DNA of 64,000 bases, taken from NCBI GenBank assembly GCA_963971405.1, contig OZ020486.1:23459419-23523418 (forward strand), in the 5' to 3' direction. The translations under genes were made by a program, and so were the position numbers. Every line of letters begins with the position of its first letter. The stretch's first letter is position 1. The DNA comes from Psococerastis gibbosa (taxonomy: Eukaryota > Arthropoda > Insecta > Psocodea > Psocidae). The notes under the pieces were generated by a model. The model saw only the letters and a program-made list of their open reading frames with translations. It was not told the origin of the DNA and made no database searches. Below, one piece after another: positions 37,701 to 49,600 of the stretch.

Positions 37701-39465
37701 CAAAATTGGTTTATCTGGCAAAACTGGTTAAACTGGAATCCACCACCGAGCCTCTGTCTCTGTGGACTGCCATTTCTCTACTGAGCTTGCACTGTAAACT
37801 TTTGTGTTAGGTTTACGGAAAAGCTATCTCGGTTGCGGCGCCTTAGTTGTCGCCATTTATAGGTTGCGGATAGAATCGAGCTCTGGCTAGCATGAAGATG
37901 TATTTGAATGAGTTTGGTTGAGATAGATCAGCCCACCACGTGTAATTGGCTATATAGATACCAAAGATAATACAAGAGCATTTCCTTAATTCACCCACTA
38001 GCCGACGATAGTTTCATTCTTACTAATTTTATTTTTACATAACTTATCCACTTCAATAGTGCACCCAATGTCCAGTTTAATCTAATACTATTTAAGGCGC
38101 CAATTACATCGACGTCAATAGTGATGGTACTGGTGATATTGACGTGATTGCAGACATTTTTAGACTGTCTTTAATGTCTGCTACCACGTCAATATCACCA
38201 GTACCATCACTATTGACGTCGGTGTAATTGGCGCCTATTTGTCGTAGACTACGAAAGCTCTACTTTTCAACGTACTTACTTTCCCGTTGGGCTGGCTGGT
38301 TGACGACGCTACCGTTGACGATCCGGACCGCGCGCTCCAAATGAACGCTCTCCGCTCAGTCACCATCCCCAAAGTCACCTTCCTACTGCACCTCATTATG
38401 CACTCCATGGGCGATTACAGTGGCTGCGTTGCCCTGGCAGACATTATCGCCAGTAATAAGCACAAGTTATTTAAGGTGAGTTCAATCATTTAATTACTGA
38501 TGGTACTGCTTTCACAGCTTTGAAGCCACCAATCATGACACCTTTGTTAGTTGGAATATTGTAATTTATAAAATGACACTAAAATAGGAATTTCGTATGG
38601 TAGCATAGAGGTAATTTATCAATTTGCTTATCTCGTAAAATTATTTAGAGAACTGTTTCGTAATAATGGCCTGAACGTAAAATACGTTTGAAGTCAACAT
38701 TAAATGCATGTGAGAATTAGTAAATCACTAATTCGGTCCTCGCTGTGTTCTCTTCAATCGCCATTTAAAAAATGATATTGACACATAGCTTAGGATTTAT
38801 TTCTGAAATTGTATAAAAGAATGATGCCTCTATCCACCCATCTATTTAGTTTTTACTAATTAAATTAGAACTTTATTTTAAAAAAATGTCAAAAAAATAA
38901 CACTTAAAATTCAAGGTCCCAGGGTTGTATTTCTTCAAAGAAAATTCCCCCTTGGGAAAAACCGCCGATTTTCATTGCACATGGCGTTGTGTTTTCCCTT
39001 GCTGTGTTACAACTCATAATTTTCAAACAATGGCAATTTATTTATATTTAATCTTTGTCTATTTTCATTTATCTAACAATTCGTTATATCCAGTACGCCT
39101 TACTCTTACCCGAGCTTGTCCATTCTCTATTTTAGCCGGTGTGGGTTGACGTCGAGAACGTTTGCCAGCGGCCGAAATTCATACGAAAACAATTCCAATA
39201 ATGATCGAAAATATCAAAGAGGTCGTTGGCATTCACTAAAATAGGTCTAAAACCATTAAAAATATTTCCTCACTAACAGCATTTTTCGCGCTTTGTATCC
39301 CTCTGTCAGCATTACAGTATGAAAATTGTATTCATGATAAGGTGTTTTTCGCTGTTTTAGGTGTTCTCCAAGCAAAGACTGCAAGACTTACTTGTAAAGA
39401 TAAGCGAGTCGTCCATTGCCCTCATGAATGAAGGGAAGGATCCATGGGGGTTTCCACCTTTATAA
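28725..39465 (+). CDS. Nup107: Nuclear pore complex protein Nup107, complete, 873 aa
   Basis: Fifteen exons join in frame: 28725-28851, 29381-29548, 29730-29935, 30069-30185, 30775-30990, 31478-31683, 33254-33493, 33947-34098, 34583-34728, 35225-35421, 35852-36050, 36277-36417, 36951-37124, 38248-38475 and 39361-39465 (874 codons). Only the exon 1 donor (GTTTTA) is weak. Diagnostic stretches include CGRLETAQSLCLHAGQPWRA, DYLWGYLKTMVD, RFLTHLVLFLR, YYSAFLEEI, LIQSNALIAFFLASG and FNVLTFPLGWLVDD. The C terminus has HSMGDYSGCVALAD, HKLF and the VFSKQRLQDLLVKISESS tail of the family. The protein is an alpha-helical scaffold subunit of the Y-shaped Nup107-160 complex on both faces of the pore. The length suits the family (about 850-925). 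The introns carry many MITEs; one abuts the exon 14 acceptor. Confidence 0.95.
30360..30720 (+). repeat. Dispersed repeat (family G) in a Nup107 intron
   Basis: Collinear with 54.60-54.92 kb: shared blocks TTAGCAGGGGAAC / TTGGCAGGGGAAC, GAGTCCTGGTCA, GCCCTTAGGGT, GCCTCAAGT / ACCTCAAGT, GCCAGGCTG, GACAGGGTTG and an A-rich tail (GGAAAACAAACAAAAAAC). The A/C-rich tail suggests a short retroposon. The open frame across it is not a gene. Confidence 0.65.
32095..32170 (-). repeat. SINE family A tail fragment
   Basis: GCGAAGTTAGGGTCTTAAG with TCTCTCTTACACTCAACTGG matches the 3' part of the SINE at 2470-2660. A second fragment lies at 35,608-35,670 (AAGTTAGGGCCATAAAGCCC). Both are in Nup107 introns. 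Confidence 0.6.
33012..33229. mobile_element. PIF/Harbinger-like palindromic MITE, intact, in a Nup107 intron
   Basis: Ends GGCGACTATTCCACC and GGTGGAATAGCCGCC are flanked by an exact TAA duplication (33,009-33,011 and 33,230-33,232). The arms pair for about 80 nt and include TGGTAGCAGACAT / ATGTCTGCTACCA. A second inner palindrome around TTATAAATTAAGTTATAA is shared with the relic at 6.8-7.05 kb. No coding sequence. Confidence 0.8.
33716..33780 (+). repeat. GTGA microsatellite
   Basis: Two short (GTGA)n runs separated by a degenerate stretch. Other simple repeats are (AT)n at 35,763-35,784 and 43,922-43,952, and AT-rich runs near 49.16-49.20 and 62.20-62.23 kb. Confidence 0.8.
34162..34235. 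mobile_element. Minimal GGCG-type hairpin element
   Basis: A 74-bp near-perfect hairpin: GGTGCCTATTCCACCTACG at the left is mirrored by CGTAGGTGGAATATGCGCC at the right, with arms GTCAATAGTCAAT and ATTGACTATTGAC. It has the TATTCCACC end block of the PIF-like family but no central GGTAGCAGACAT block. Confidence 0.7.
36676..36835 (+). repeat. Fragment of the CCCGGTACACAC repeat plus a poly-G tract
   Basis: AGGCCCGGTATACACGGACG at about 36,676 matches AGGCCCGGTACACACTGACG at about 40,375 and the inverse GTGTGTACCAGGCC at 27,723-27,736. Farther on, a segment is the inverse of 24.69-24.80 kb, then comes a G14 run near 36,823. All lie in introns; the class is unknown. Confidence 0.45.
37444..37687. 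mobile_element. PIF-like palindrome (37,444-37,615) with the half of a second copy attached
   Basis: Ends GGCGGGTTTTCCACC and GGTGGAATACCCGCC enclose arms containing TTGCAGAATGCAAATG / CATTTGCATTCTGCAA. Directly to the right, 37,616-37,687 reads like the right half of another element (ATGTCTGCTACCACGTCAAT then GAGGTCGGTGGAAACCCTGCC). The same junction in inverse orientation occurs at 62.57-62.64 kb. Confidence 0.7.
38096..38235. mobile_element. PIF-like palindrome ending 12 nt before a Nup107 exon
   Basis: Ends GGCGCCAATTACATCGACGT and ACGTCGGTGTAATTGGCGCC with arms TAGTGATGGTACTGGTGATA / TATCACCAGTACCATCACTA; centre ATGTCTGCTACCACGTCAAT. The last base is at 38,235; the acceptor ...GTCGTAG ends at 38,247 and exon 14 starts at 38,248. 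Confidence 0.78.
39080..39245 (+). repeat. Dispersed repeat (family C), three copies in the window
   Basis: Shared blocks: GCCGGTGTGGGTTGAC, TCGAGAACGT, AAATTCATACG and GGTCGTTGGCATT. Further copies lie at 41.20-41.44 kb (plus) and 62.27-62.51 kb (minus). The one at 41 kb ends in TAGGCCTGGGTCCATAAGAG, also present at 56.93 kb. Probably a SINE-like element; no coding frame is conserved among copies. Confidence 0.6.
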
Positions 39466-40677
39466 GCGCCTTTGTAAGTTTCAATACATTTCATTAATTT
39501 TCTAAATGTTATTCCTTATAACAGAATTGATAGGCTGCTACATGACATGTTTAATGTTACCATGTTTACCTTCGCCAATTGAAAGGTGGTCGTGATCGTG
39601 GATGCATTCAAATCACACTGGACTGAGCATGTGATGTTTTGCTGGGGGCAGTCAGTTGTTCTTTGTGATGGTTGAAATTTTCGGTTTCAAGATTTCAGTG
39701 GATTTACACGTTTAAAGGTCTCAAGAACCCAAAAAAATGTTTTTTACGACATGTCTGTCAGTTCTTCGATTTGTGGGAAAACTACTCAGTGGATTTTGAT
39801 TAATGTTGGCAACTGACAACTATGCCAATGATGGTCTATAGTGGCTCTTAAAAGACATTCGTGCATTTGTTTCATGATTATTCTGGAACACTAATCATAG
39901 ACAATCTGACTGTAATAATTTCAATTTTATTAAAAGTTAACAAACTGTTGGAACGAAATTACATGCATAAAATAAATTCCCGCCAAGACGTAAAAAATTC
40001 TTGATTTTGCTGAACCTTCAGTCCCAATGGTTCAAAACAAATTTATTTTCTTTAGTTATCAATGATCAATGATATCAATAACGCTTATTTATTAAAATTT
40101 AACATTATTCTAATAAGTTATTTAGGGAAAATTATTATTTACAAAGAAAATCAGGATAGAATACAAAAGACTTTACTTCTTATATCAACAAATGTGACGT
40201 GGATGTAAGAAGCTTGTCCATGGGCTGAAGGAGTCGCTAGTGCTCAAGGGTTCAAAACATGGTCAGTTCTCTTTTGTACAATATACTGAATTTTAAGTGG
40301 TACCATCAAACAGCAATAGTCCTTACTTATATTTTAGATATTTCATTTTCATTCGTTCTATTAAAAAATCTTCAGGCCCGGTACACACTGACGATTCGAT
40401 ACGCGCGTGTTGCCGACGTCTTTTTTCATTGTAGGAATAGGGCTGGGTTGGTGCAAACCCACAAAGTCTACAACAGAAGACTTCCATGAGCTGGCGTGTC
40501 TAGTACGAGTCCGTGCACTTTCGTGCGGTCGGCTTTCGTGTCGACTTCACACCAGCTTCAAAAATCTACTGCTAGCCCTATACATACAGTGAAAAAAGAC
40601 GTTAGCAACTCGCGCGTCTAAATCTTAAATCTGCATCAACAACACAGACTAAAACCAAAAAATTATTTTCTTATTTG

Positions 40678-43600
40678 CTATAAACGTTTTTCATTGTCAT
40701 GGTTTAACGTGTCAGGGTGAAGTATTATCGTACTGTGGTACGTTGCCTTGCCTCGCTCCCTATCTTGAGTATATCGGGGGAATGTGGAGTGTAAATCTGC
40801 GGAGGTCTTGGTCACTTGTATGTCAACTGGCGCTGGGCTTGGTCCCGCGTTTGCTTCCTTGAGGAACTGCCTCCTACTTCCGGGTAGCCAATTGCTGACT
40901 TTTAAAGCCCATGGATGAATCAATTTTTCTTCGTATATGTCTTCCTCGCTTGTACCTGAATTCGAGAAAGGACATAGGGGTTAGATATTATTATAATTGC
41001 CTCTCATGCAATAATTGGTTTGGTGTGTATCTACTCTGCATATTCTAACGTGTCTCATCCAATGCTGCGATATCATGGAAATGTATTATGTGTCATTTTT
41101 TACCGAAGACTTAAAAAAATATTTCGTATGTTTACTTCCATACATTTCTTGAATTTAGAACTTAGATGTGACATTTCTGCTAAGTCGACTCGTATCTGTA
41201 CTTGGTTAAGTCATGCTTTCGCCAGTTGCAGAGTTTCAGTGCGTCAATAGTAAGCTTGTCACAGCGTGTCCATTATCGTTTGTAGCCGGTGTAGGTTGAC
41301 ATCGAGAACGTATACCAGTTTGCCAATGCCCAAAAATTCATACGGAAACAATACAAATATTGTTCGAAATCTATGGGGTCGTTGGCATTGGACAAGGGAC
41401 CTATGAGCCAATAAGTAGGCCTGGGTCCATAAGAGTCCTTCAAAAAATATATATAATAATATTTGTGTAAAGTTAAGAGTGTACAGCCCGTAGAAGAAAG
41501 AAAGAAGAAAGAAATATATTTATCATACAATACAAAATGAAATTAATTATACAACAAACCCACTAAGAAATTAACAATTTTCCTACTAAATATATTTATG
41601 TATAGATTCCTCCGTGGGCACATCAATCAAAACCTATGAAAGGTTTGTGTGATTGAAATTGTGATGTTTTAACATAAGAATTATCCTTTTACTTTTAGGG
41701 CGAGCGCGACCGAAATAACCGAAATTGGAAACTGAAAGTTTTCGAAATTGTAGTTTTTTTTATAAAATCGCTTTTACGTGAAAAGTTATTGTTTATACAA
41801 TATCTGCATGTTTATGAAAAAACTACAATTTAGAAAATTAAAAATATCTTACAATATGATGCATGAAGTAGTCTTCTACAACTTTGATGAGCCAAATCTT
41901 TAATAACATGATTAGTTAATTAAATAAAAAATAAAAAGGAATAAATTACGGGTTGCCAATTTCCTACGGGCTGTGCACTCTTAACACTTAATCCTGGAGG
42001 ATGAAATTACGTCTCTGGCCGTACGGCTTACAAAATAATTTTTACGTCTCAAATTGGTTTTTCGCATCATTGGTTATGAAACTTTTTCCTTAATCAACAT
42101 TGTATTTCTACTAGGATTAGACTTATTATATTCCATACAAACCACACTTTGGGGAAAGCTCGTTTTGGTCTGAACTCTGAGCCCCCATTCCCCTAATTAA
42201 TCAGTAATTTGTTGTATTACAATAAAACTCCACTAACCTGTCACATAGCTGACAAGAAGGCCTACTATAATGCAGGCAGCGCATCCCACAAAGGAATAGT
42301 ACATGTACGAGACTGAGTAAATTTGAGTTAGAATATCCCTGGAAAAATATAACTTCATTAGCATATCTGCCCGTCATCACAACAAAAATGTCAATAATCA
42401 AGTCCTTTTGTAATTTTGACCCCATAAAGCATCAACAGTTAAAAGTAAATCGGAATGGGTAATTACTTTTCTTCTGCCAGGGAGGTAGCCACCGTATCAT
42501 CCTGGTACGAAGAACTGTGATCTGTCGTATTAACCCAATGAACGAAGCTACGCAACTCGGTCGGTCTCAGGTCGTCAGTCGGGAACGAATGTGCACTAAA
42601 GCTATTGTTGTTACAACCATCGATTGAGAGATCGAGAAATTTTTTGGGCTGGTCCACCGTGGCACCCCCGAACACCAGCCATATTGTGAAGCAGTGACTG
42701 AATAGCATGCCCCCGATTGCACCCTGAAAATTTAAAATTTAAAATAAATGTCTTCTTCTTCAGCCAACGCCCGTCCTTGGCTGGTAGGCCATTTGACGCC
42801 GAGCTGCATAGTAGAGGTGGGCCAATCCCTCCTGTGTTGTAGTTCGGTTTTCTACCTCTACCTTTCCCCTCGCCTCGGAAGCAAAGGAGGCATTCGGATG
42901 ACTCAGCGAAACCTAATCTGTGGAGGTGGTATATGGTAACGCCGCCTATTTGAGCTGTCAAAGACAATCCGGGACTTACACCGGTGGAAGTTGTCATGAC
43001 ATAATATTCCGCAACAATGAAGACCCGATTCTGGGAATAGGGAATAGGTGTGTTACTATACTATTAAATGTCACCCTGCAATGCGCATTAGCTAAATTCT
43101 GTCTGTGGTGAATTTTTATGAATCTAATACACACAACCACAATGATAATATGTTGTGAGTAGTTAAGCCTTCACCATGCAAGTTAATCGTTCATACCAAG
43201 TCACCCTGCCATAAATCATTCATAAATTAATGCATAGATGCGATTTTGTTTTAACCATCATTATGTTTTCTGGCGCGAAAGAATGTGATAGGAAAGAACG
43301 TTTATGTTCCACGGCAGTTAAAGTATAAGACTATTGTGTGCGTAGAATGCATTAGGCGGGTATTCCACATACGTCAATCGTCAATGAAAAATTGAAAAAT
43401 GACGTTTTAGCAGACATTAAAGACATACTAAAAATTCTGCTTCCACGTCAATTTACGTCATTGTTACGTCATTTTTCAATTTTTCATTGACGATTGACGT
43501 ATTTGGAATACCCGCCTTAATAGTAGTATCGTAGGCACTTACTTTCCAGTTGCAGCCGGGGAAAAACATAGCCAAAAGAAAGACCCCTAAAAGAGGTCCG

Positions 43601-46600
43601 CTGGTGGCTGACGTCATCAGCTGCGAGCTTTCGATTACTCCTGACATAAAGCCAACTCCAAAAGCTATTCCCATTGTTATGACTCCTAAGACCACGCATA
43701 AAATTTTTATAGCATAAAGTTGTTGTTTGTCATTGAAACCAGCCGTACACGGAAGCTTGGCGAAAAAGTCCTCCCATGCGACGGTTGCCATGGAGTTCAA
43801 ATTAGAAATAGCCAGACTGAAATGAAATAGGTCGAATTGAACTGAAATTGCGAGTCAGAAGCTCTCTTCACGCACGGTATTATATGCATATGTAAATGTG
43901 AAAAAATACCACGTCCGTTCAGATATATATATTTATATATATATATATATAAACCGTCCATTTTCGAGTTGCACCTGCACCTGCCAGATAGTCGGTGTTA
44001 TGCTTTTTCGTATGCCTACCTGCAGCCTGATCATGGCGATTATAATACCGGTATTTATTTATTCCCCTGGTATTAATAATGTAAATAAGATAATTTTATA
44101 AAGGCAAGTGCTATTCAATTCAAAATTTGTTTGTTTACATTTTTAATATCAGGGGATTAAATAAATACCGGTATTATAATCGCCATGATCAGTCTGCTGC
44201 CCTGCAAAAACCAGCCCAAACCCCCATTTATTAACTTTCTTTCCGCAATATAAGGTATTTCTATGATACTGTACATAGTACTTATTAATTTCATCGCATA
44301 TGGCAAATACCCATTTCCTTCGCATGCCGAATATTAGTCTTATTACAATAAGCAAGCGGTTGGGCCCGACCCGCTTTGCGTGTCTCGCAAACTTCTCGCA
44401 ATGTTGCTATTTGGTAGTTGATATTTAATTGTCAAGGACTACCGTGAAACATCATAGAGACTTATACCTAATAGTTAAATAAATCAATATTGGTTGGGCA
44501 ACATTTTATTTTTATTATTGTTATTACCCGTATTATTGTGACACTGACCTTAGAGCTCCGTTGAAGAGGCTGGCCATAAATACGCCCAACAATCCAGGAA
44601 TGTGCGTGAACTTGTCTTCGATGTAGAACGGCACTATTTCGTCAATTTTTGAGATGAATCCTAGTAAGAGAGGGTCGCAGTGAAGGTAATCTGCGAATAT
44701 CACCATTCCTGCTATCCAGGACAATGTGAACAATACCGCTATTACTGGAACATTGCACCACAGTGTTCTGTAAACAGAATTTAAAGTTAATTAACTTTTT
44801 ATTCCCACTCTGTGGGTAGTCTCATTGAAGTCTTACTTAAGTTAGCTGTGATTCAGTAATGTTTCAAAATTAGTACGAAAATGTGCAACTTCCGAGATCT
44901 TGAATTATTTTGTGAATTCAAATTTTATTGTGATTAATAATCGTTTCATGAATGGGAAGCATTGTTTGATTGATTGACGAAACTTACTTTCTCACTTTTT
45001 TCTCACTCTCCATACTGCAATACCTCTGCACAAAATTTTGCTGGCAGCCAAATATAGATAAGGACATGAACAGCTGTCCTACAATTGCCGATATCGTCGT
45101 GACTCTAATCGTAGGATCTAAGTCGAAACTGAAATAACGAAAATAAAAAACACATCCCTATTAATGTGCTAATAATAAAACATATTAATGATCGAAATTA
45201 GAGGATTTAAAAAAATCTGGACTTGGCTGGATTCGAACCCACGATCTATGCCTTGCCGGGTACAGCGGCTAAGACGATCATAGAGGCATAGAATCCCGCC
45301 AAGTCCAGATTTTTCTAAATCCTCGAATTTGGGTTATTATCAACATAAGTTAGTTTAATGTCAGTACTAAAGGTATACCATATAATGATGCAGTATGCAT
45401 ATTAATCATGGTTTTTCATGAGACATCCTACTATTGCATATAGCCTACCTAAATACAACCTTTTGCAGATTTAATATTTATTCTCTCTGTTTTTTCTTGG
45501 TTTAAGACGAAAATAACACGAAATCGTCTTCTTAGTCTGTTCAAATATGGGATGTGGTTTCAATTCGATACTAGTAAAATTCTTCATTCAGTACTTACTT
45601 GAAGAACTTTAATCTGTCATGATCAACGTTAGCTTTAACTATGTAGTTGACTCCTCCAGTGTCAATGGCTCCTTGTATTATTATGGCTAAACTGCAGCCG
45701 ATCATAATGAGACCTTGAATGACATCAGCCATTATTGCTGCTTTTAACCCACCCTACAAGAAAGTCAAGTGAATTTATGCAATTATATTGTCCTCCTTAT
45801 GGCCATTTAAAAAGCGTTTTAGTTCCCTATAAAGTTCTGGCACACACCATCATTGAGGGCACAGTGGAAGGAACCAATTGAAGAGGGTGGCCGAAGAAAG
45901 AATTCATGTATCAACTGAAGGAGGACGCAAGAGCTCGAACGTACAAGAGCTAAAAAGAAAGGCGCAGGACCGAGAGAGCTGGAGGATGGTATGCAAGGAG
46001 TTGCTTCCAAACATTCGTTGAGAATGTGACCTCGGAAGATAGTAGACAGTTCTTTGACAATAATTTTCAAAATTGGCAAATCTTTGGCCGAGGAAGGTAT
46101 AATACTGATAAGTTCAGTAGGCAGTCCTAGAACTAGCCTTTGTAAATTAATCTACCTTTGTCTTTTTAGAAAATACTGTCTATTTACTGTTTGCAGTGTT
46201 GTCCTAAGAAATCTGTGACGCACAAGACAATTAGGAACTGACCGTACGGCTAATTATTTTCACTAAAAGAAATACTTACCGCAATAGCACAAATAATACT
46301 GATGGTGACAATACCGGCTATAGAAAACCAGTAGGGGAACCCAACGACAGTCTTGAGGGCGACGCAAGGGGTAAACACTGTCACCCCTAAGTTGAGCATG
46401 TTTCTGAAGATGTATGTCCCAGAGGCGAGGGACCGCACTACTTTTGACTTAAACCTGAGATCCAAATACTGAAAATTAATGAAAGCTCAATTAATTATGT
46501 GCGTATAGGCGACAATAAACCCCCAGTTTATAGTATAAGAGTGGGCCTAATGGCACTAATTTCGCTAAGTGGGTCCAGCTTTAATAAGGTCATTATTTAT

Positions 46601-49600
46601 TTATTTATTTTCTCTTGTTGTGGTGATTTCAGTTTCATAGGAACCACAATTCAGGAAAACTGCTATCATGGCTATTTCTTCCTGTCTAATACTTGTATTA
46701 TAGATTCCAGTTAACTGAACTAGGTTATTTTAATAAAAAATTCCTTGCTGTTTTTACATACCGTACTGCAACCCAACCACATTCGTCTACCCACGAATTT
46801 TACGCAAAGTCCAACTTTTGATTTATTTTTTATCTAAACCAATGGAGCTATCGAAATAATGATAACTAAAATGTAATAGTGATAGATCGAATATAATTAT
46901 TCATTCATCAAATCATTTAAAACGAAACTCAGAAAAAAGTTACAGGCAAAATCGTGGACTCCTGCACCCACATTGAAGTTCGTCCAATTCATTTGGAGGT
47001 GCTATCAGTATTTTGTTACATGTAATAACATCATTTATTCTACTAAGCATCGTATTGACAAGGGCTGCACATTCTTGTGGTGTTATGGTGTCCCAAACTT
47101 CTTTAATGACCCTCTTCAACTCTTCTTCCGCGTCCGGGCTTTTCCTCTGTACTCTCTTCTTCATTGCACCCCAAACATTTTCAAAAGGTAATCTCGCTCT
47201 ATCTACATATTTTTTTTTTAATAAAGACTTTATTATTATTATTATTATTACATCAGGACTGCTTGGTGTCCAAGTTAAAATGGGAATGCCTTCCTCACCG
47301 AACCATGCCCTAGCTGCCTTGATAGTGTGACATGTCGCACCGTCCTGTTCAAATATGTAGCCACCATTTGGGAACAAAGGACGCGAAGATGGAATTAGGT
47401 GGTTTTTCAAGAGGCCAATGTACTTTGGGCTATTCACAGGTCCATCAACAACATGTAGAGGTCCAACCCCGGCTGCACTCATGCACCTCCACACATGACA
47501 TTGGTAGGAAACTTATCCATTTGCTTCTCACACTCTTGCAAAAACGCTTCATCCTTTTTTCTGACGACTTTCCCTCTTTGCTCGCCAATCTAAATCTCAA
47601 ATCGGGACACATCAGACCATTCCACACTATTCCATCGCTGTTTAGTCCATTTATTGTGATTTTTGGCCCATCGAAGGCGCTTTGCAGCCTGCACCTGCGA
47701 TAGGGCTGGTTTTTCATCGCAGAATAAACGCTGTAATTCATTTGTTTCAATGCTCTGGTGCATGATTTCTCACATGGAGGTTTCCCTGTAGCTTTGTTCC
47801 TTTTAGCGTAGAGATTTCTTTAGTTGTTTTCCTTTTATTATTTGTAATTAAACTTCTTAAAGCGGTTAAGTCACGATCAGCGATTTTCTTCTGAGCGCCT
47901 GAACCTTTCTTTGGCAAGGGGGACGCACTTGATTTGAAACGGTTTATTACTGACTGGATGGTGGATCGACTCAGCAACGACTGGGAACCTATTTTTCGCT
48001 GAAACATACCTTCACAATGAAGATGAACTATTGTTTCGGACAAATCTTCGGTCAAGTGTCTTCCTCGTCCTATTTTCACAATTTGACAATGAAAGATAGC
48101 GAATAAAACAGATATTCTTTAGGGCTAAATATTCATTCGTTTTGAAAAATAATGAGAGTCATTTTAAGTGGACATGCTACGTAGAAAATGAGCACCCCAA
48201 AATTTGTTGTTTTTACGGACTTTTTATTTTTTATTTAATTAACAAAGGAAGTCATTAAAGTTTTGGCTCATGGAAGTTGTAGAAGACTACTTCGTGCATT
48301 ATATAATCAGGTATTTTTACTTTTCGGTTTTGTAGTTCTTCCGAAAATCTCAGAATACGCATAATTTAAGTCCGTTCTGGTATTTATGAAAGAACTAAGG
48401 TACAAAAAATTTAGTATTTCCTATTACAAGATGCATGAAGCAGTCTTCTACAACTTCCATGAGCTAAATTTTTAATGACTTGCTTTGTTAATTAAATAAA
48501 AAATAAAAAGTCAATAAAAACAACAAATTTTGGGGTGCTCATTTTCTACGTAGCATGTCCTCTTAATGACAGTGCGTGTATTTATTTAGTGATAAGAGAA
48601 TGGACGAACTTCAATGTGGGCGCTAGGGTCCTCGATTCTGTCCATAACTTTCTCGTCTGTTTTCTTTTAAATCTTTTTGCTCCAGTTTTATGGCAGTCCT
48701 TTTATTACAATTAAATTTCAGTTATCATTATTTCGATAGATTCATTAGTTTAGATAAAAAATAAATCCAAAGTTGGACTTGCCCTAAAAATCATATGTGG
48801 ACGAACTTCAATGTGGTTGGGTTGTAGTAGTTCCATTTAATTCTGCTAATCATTTTTTATCAAACGTTTTTAAAATTCAAATTTTTGGGTTATAACTATG
48901 CTGTCAAAAAAAAAAACGCCGTGGCGCGACTACCCAAATGAGGGGTTAGGCCTGAGTAGGGCCCTCACTTTTGACCACGGCTATATTTGGAATGTTGTCA
49001 GCAACATTATGTAGGGTTATCTGGACCTAGGCCAGGCGAAAAATTGTTCCTTTTCAAGTCGAGTCTCGAACCTCGCCCTTCCTTTACATAGTATTTTTCT
49101 CTACCAACTAGACTACTCTTGGCAAGCCTAAAAAACTAGTGTTGCTATAAATGTAATATAATTATATACAGTATATATATTATATTATATATATAATTAA
49201 TATAGCCTATGGAAAGATTTATAATTGCGTACCTGATATACTGAAGTTATTCCTAAATTGTAATACACCGGGACGAAGAAGTACGCCACAATGGGATATG
49301 CTAGGAGCATCCCATATAAGATTTCGTACATTCCTGATCCGTAATAGTAAAGTTCTGAAGGGTACCCTGTTGATATAAAAAGGATCTTGTGAAGTCAAGA
49401 AAATATTACTAGTACGTAAATAAGAAACTATTCATCTGTTATGTTTAATATGCTTCCGAAGAAAACAATGGTCGAAGCGACCCTTACCGGATTTCATGGA
49501 ATCCATGTAATTATTGAAACAATTTCCATTTTAATAATATTAATTCGTTATTCTTTAAAATAAAATCCTTCCTTGGTCTTGGGCCTTGATTCGTATAAAA

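Noticed and set aside
42748-42939. Open frames overlapping the SLC5 intron upstream of 42,723
   Set aside because: They cross the splice acceptor and have no transporter-like segments.
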